This document shows, in pieces, positions 61,414 through 64,000 of a stretch of 64,000 bases of DNA. The translations under genes and the position numbers were made by a program. Location: positions 248,001 to 312,000 of the forward strand of contig NZ_JBHUEK010000018.1 in assembly GCF_042680725.1 (NCBI RefSeq), written 5' to 3'. This DNA is from Ferdinandcohnia salidurans. GTDB lineage: Bacteria; Bacillota; Bacilli; Bacillales; Bacillaceae_L. The first letter of the stretch is position 1, and each line of letters starts with the position of its first letter. The notes under the pieces were generated by a model. The model had not been told where the DNA came from, ran no database searches, and saw only the letters and a program-made list of their open reading frames with translations.

Positions 61414-61590
61414 TTATTTACTATAATTTTGAAAAAATGACCATAATTAGGCTAGTAAAGGAAAAAGACCCAAAATCATTTTCAGGAAAAATCGTAAAAA
61501 TACGCCTCAAGTCTTAGATTCTTGTAATTTCTAGGTCCATAGTTCGAATACATATCTTATAGTATAGTTAACGTGAGGAAGAACAGATTG

Positions 61591-62157
61591 ATGAAGAGGA
61601 AACAGAGGCTCGAGTGTGGTAGAAATCCCCTTCATCGAGTGTATGAAGGGGAAAACGTTGGGTAAATTGAGCGGAAGTCCTCTTCATAGAAGTGATGAAG
61701 GGGAAAACGCTAGTTGAACTTCGTGGAAATCCTCTTCATGGAGTGTATGAAGTCCTGTAAGCAGGGCAAGCACCTCAGTAAAGTCCTTCATCGCGGTTAT
61801 GAAGACACGAAAGCAGGGCAAGCACCGCAGTAAAGTCCTTCATCGAGGCGATGAAGACCCGAACGAGGCGCTAGCGCTGGAGTAAAGTCTTTCATCGCGG
61901 TTATGAAGACCCGAAAGCAGCGCAAGCACCGCAGTAAGGTCCTTCATCGAGGCGATGAAGACCCGAACGAGGCGCAAGCGCCGGAGCAAAGTCCTTCATC
62001 GTGGTGATGAAGACCCGAACGTAGCGCTAGCACCGAAGCAAAGTCCTTCATCGAGCTGATGAAGACCCGAACGTAGCGCTAGTACCGTAGCAAAGTTCTT
62101 CATCAAGCTAATGAAGACCCGAACGCGGCGAACAAACCAATGCAAAGTCCTTCATCC
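61591..62157. repeat. 52-bp period hairpin repeat array 3 (about 11 units)
   Basis: The array lies between the divergent GntR and xpaC genes. The first three or four units have CCCCTTCAT or CCTCTTCAT with ATGAAGGGG or ATGAAGAGG. The remainder have AGTCCTTCAT/ATGAAGAC followed by CCGAACG and a CGCAAGCACCG-type linker. Each unit is 52 bp. Confidence 0.85.
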
Positions 62158-62217
62158 ACAAATTTCGCAAAACTAAAACTAAATAATCACACCAGATTTT
62201 CCCTCAAAAGTTTTTGA

Positions 62218-62247
62218 AACCAACGTTTGAGTTGGTTCGTATATAAT
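62218..62247 (+). promoter_or_regulatory. xpaC promoter region with inverted repeat
   Basis: AACCAAC-GTTTGA-GTTGGTT (62218-62237) is a perfect inverted repeat just before a TATAAT at 62242-62247. No consensus -35 is present, so the repeat may be a regulator site covering that position. Confidence 0.5.
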
Positions 62248-62276
62248 AGTAAGACAGAATGTTAGGAGTCGATTGT

Positions 62277-62927
62277 ATGAATCAATTGCTTGCTTTTATT
62301 GTTAAATCGTTCATTTCAGTGCCGACAACGGTTACTGTCTGGTTAGTAAGTATGTTTGCGTTTGACCAAACCTTCCTACTTTCGTCTGGGTATGCCTTAT
62401 TAGGTGGCGGAATTGCCTATTTTGGAACGTCTGTCATAATGAAACAAGCCTTTTTACGAAAACATCGGTTAACGAGGAAGGAATATCAATATATTGAGAG
62501 AAATTTAAAAGAAGCAAAGAAAAAACTTGCTAGACTAAATAAATCCCTTTTTACCGTTCGTCACATCCCGTCATTGAAGCAAAGAGTAGATTTGCATCGT
62601 GTTACAAAGAAGATCTACCGGTTATCGAAGAGCGAACCGAGACGCTTCTATCTAGCGGAACGTTTTTATTTCTCGCATTTGGATTCAGTTGTGGAATTAA
62701 CAGAGAAGTATGCGTTTCTTTCATCCCAACCAAAGAAAAATAGTGAGCTAGAGAGATCACTGCATGAAACACGAAGAGTACTCGAAGAATTGACAGAAAC
62801 GATTGAAAAGGATTTACACAAAATGCTCTCGAATGATATAGATGATTTGCATTTCGAAATTGATGTAGCCAAAAATTCGAATAAACAAGCAAATGATTCT
62901 CATTTCATTGATCAAAATAGGAGGTAA
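62277..62927 (+). CDS. xpaC: XpaC-like protein
   Basis: A 216-residue protein resembling B. subtilis XpaC, known only from a phenotype of 5-bromo-4-chloroindolyl phosphate hydrolysis. Two hydrophobic segments at about residues 6-27 and 33-52 are followed by a long basic coiled region (RKEYQYIERNLKEAKKKLARL), then an acidic helical tail. ATG 62277 has TAGGAG eight bases upstream. It is followed directly by a telA-family gene, the same pair as xpaC-yaaN in B. subtilis. Their molecular role is unknown; TelA relatives are linked to toxic anion and envelope stress resistance. Confidence 0.87.
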   Translation: MNQLLAFIVKSFISVPTTVTVWLVSMFAFDQTFLLSSGYALLGGGIAYFGTSVIMKQAFLRKHRLTRKEYQYIERNLKEAKKKLARLNKSLFTVRHIPSLKQRVDLHRVTKKIYRLSKSEPRRFYLAERFYFSHLDSVVELTEKYAFLSSQPKKNSELERSLHETRRVLEELTETIEKDLHKMLSNDIDDLHFEIDVAKNSNKQANDSHFIDQNRR

Positions 62928-62933
62928 ATGAGT

Positions 62934-64000
62934 ATGAGTGAACAGTTTTCTCCAAAGTATAAAGAACCTGGGAATTTAATGGATGAATTACTTGCAAATC
63001 CATTTGATGAGAAAAAAGAAGAGCAGGCAAATCCAATTATCTTAACACAAGAAGAAGAGAAAAAGCCTGTACGTTTAGTGGATGTGCTACCCGAAGAAAA
63101 TAAGGAAAAAGCACTTCAGCTAGCGAAACAAATTGACCCAACCAATCATCAAGCGATGATTTCATACGGAACACCTGCTCAAAACAAGCTCCTTTCATTT
63201 TCAAATACAATGCTTGAGCATGTTCAAAAAAATGATGTAGGTGAAGTTGGAAAAATCATCTCAGACCTCATGAAGCGTCTTGATGAGATGAAGCCTGAGG
63301 AGTTAAATCCTGAGAAACGCTCTGTTATTGCACGGATGTTTGGCAAGATTTCGAATTCAGTTCAAGAGGTACTTTCAAAATATCAAAAAACAGGAGCACA
63401 AATTGACCGAATTAGTGTGAAGCTTGATAGAAGTAAGAATGTCCTTTTATCAGACATTGCGATTCTTGAAAAGCTTTACGACAACAATAAGGACTATTTT
63501 GATGCATTAAACGTCTACATTGCAGCGGGCGAATTAAAGCTTGAGGAAATGCATCAAAAGGTTATCCCTGATTTAAAGAAACAAGCAGAAGCTTCTAATG
63601 ACCAAATGAAGGTGCAAGAAGTAAATGACATGGTTCAATTTGCGGACCGCCTTGAAAAACGTGTACATGACCTGAAGTTAAGTAGGGAAATTACGATTCA
63701 AAGCGCACCACAAATCCGTTTGATCCAAAACACAAACCAAGCGCTTGTGGAAAAAATTCAATCATCCATCATGACGGCAATTCCATTATGGAAAAACCAA
63801 GTCGCTATTGCGCTAACCTTAATTAGACAGCGTCACGCAGTAGAGGCGCAAAAACAAGTTTCCAAAACAACGAATGAACTTTTATTGAAGAATGCTGAAA
63901 TGCTAAAAAGCAATACGCTTGAAACGGCAAGAGAAAATGAGCGTGGTTTAGTCGATGTAGAAACATTGAAGAAAACGAAAGAAAACCTCATTTCTACATT
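62934..64000 (+). CDS. telA: TelA/YaaN family protein, 3' end beyond window (partial)
   Basis: The frame is open from ATG 62934 to the right edge, 355 codons without a stop. AGGAGG ends nine bases before this ATG; the ATG at 62928 is too close to it. The visible protein has the TelA pattern: an acidic start, ISYGTPAQNKLLSFSNTML, ISDLMKRLDEMKPEEL, YQKTGAQIDRISVKLDRSKNVLLSDIAILEKLYD, and QIRLIQNTNQALVEKIQSSIMTAIPLWKNQVAIAL. It is soluble, helical and linked to tellurite or other stress resistance in some bacteria. It is co-transcribed with xpaC. Confidence 0.92.
   Translation, partial: MSEQFSPKYKEPGNLMDELLANPFDEKKEEQANPIILTQEEEKKPVRLVDVLPEENKEKALQLAKQIDPTNHQAMISYGTPAQNKLLSFSNTMLEHVQKNDVGEVGKIISDLMKRLDEMKPEELNPEKRSVIARMFGKISNSVQEVLSKYQKTGAQIDRISVKLDRSKNVLLSDIAILEKLYDNNKDYFDALNVYIAAGELKLEEMHQKVIPDLKKQAEASNDQMKVQEVNDMVQFADRLEKRVHDLKLSREITIQSAPQIRLIQNTNQALVEKIQSSIMTAIPLWKNQVAIALTLIRQRHAVEAQKQVSKTTNELLLKNAEMLKSNTLETARENERGLVDVETLKKTKENLIST

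Overview
The window comes from an endospore-forming, low-GC Bacillaceae (Bacillus sensu lato). The evidence is a tricistronic gerA-type germinant receptor operon with a sigma-G-like promoter, strong AGGAGG-type ribosome sites with frequent TTG and GTG starts, and many genes with recognisable Bacillus subtilis relatives (ykuK, yvbH, rlmCD, opuD, natA/natB with natK/natR, glsA, ytr-type ABC genes, xpaC with telA/yaaN). No rRNA, tRNA, prophage, IS transposase or cas gene was seen.

Layout. 1-16 kb is housekeeping: partial SseB-like gene, ykuK, yvbH, the germination operon, a gene with a broken 5' end and its neighbour, rlmCD, a CDF metal exporter, opuD and a GGDEF-EAL protein. 16.2-36.1 kb is a catabolic island for an aromatic acid through CoA thioesters: BenE carrier, enoyl-CoA hydratase, hotdog thioesterase, PaaX repressor with an MBL-fold hydrolase, a PaaA-PaaD(N)-PaaB-PaaC-PaaD(C) ring-epoxidase operon continuing into 3-hydroxyacyl-CoA dehydrogenase, a degenerate dehydrogenase paralogue, thiolase, aldehyde dehydrogenase and a second near-identical hydratase, then a benzoate-CoA-ligase-type enzyme and a five-gene Liv-type ABC importer. 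36-46 kb holds glsA, an MFS pump, natR-natK divergent from natAB, a cupin, an amino acid symporter and a TraB protein. 46-64 kb holds a peptide transporter, DoxX, a TolB-like propeller, an MFS gene, a phosphodiesterase, MATE, a ugd/PAP2/glycosyltransferase group, a GntR-ABC operon and xpaC-telA.

How the island may work: BenE or the ABC importer brings the acid in, the ligase makes the CoA ester, the PaaABC-type oxygenase epoxidises the ring, a crotonase-type enzyme opens it, the aldehyde dehydrogenase oxidises the semialdehyde, and hydratase, dehydrogenase and thiolase finish beta-oxidation. The ligase and the carrier are of benzoate type while the oxygenase is of phenylacetyl-CoA epoxidase type, and paaK, paaE and a MaoC-type PaaZ domain are absent. 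A 24-bp element sits at the same distance from the -10 box in front of the first hydratase and paaA, and recurs before benE and upstream of the ABC operon. It is a candidate PaaX operator.

The second notable theme is repetitive intergenic DNA. Four arrays share a period of about 52 bp (near 1.29-2.25, 21.14-21.52, 46.14-46.81 and 61.59-62.16 kb). Three are built on CTTCAT/ATGAAG hairpins and one on an unrelated sequence with the same period. Several dispersed Bacillaceae-type intergenic repeats also occur, two of them in two copies.
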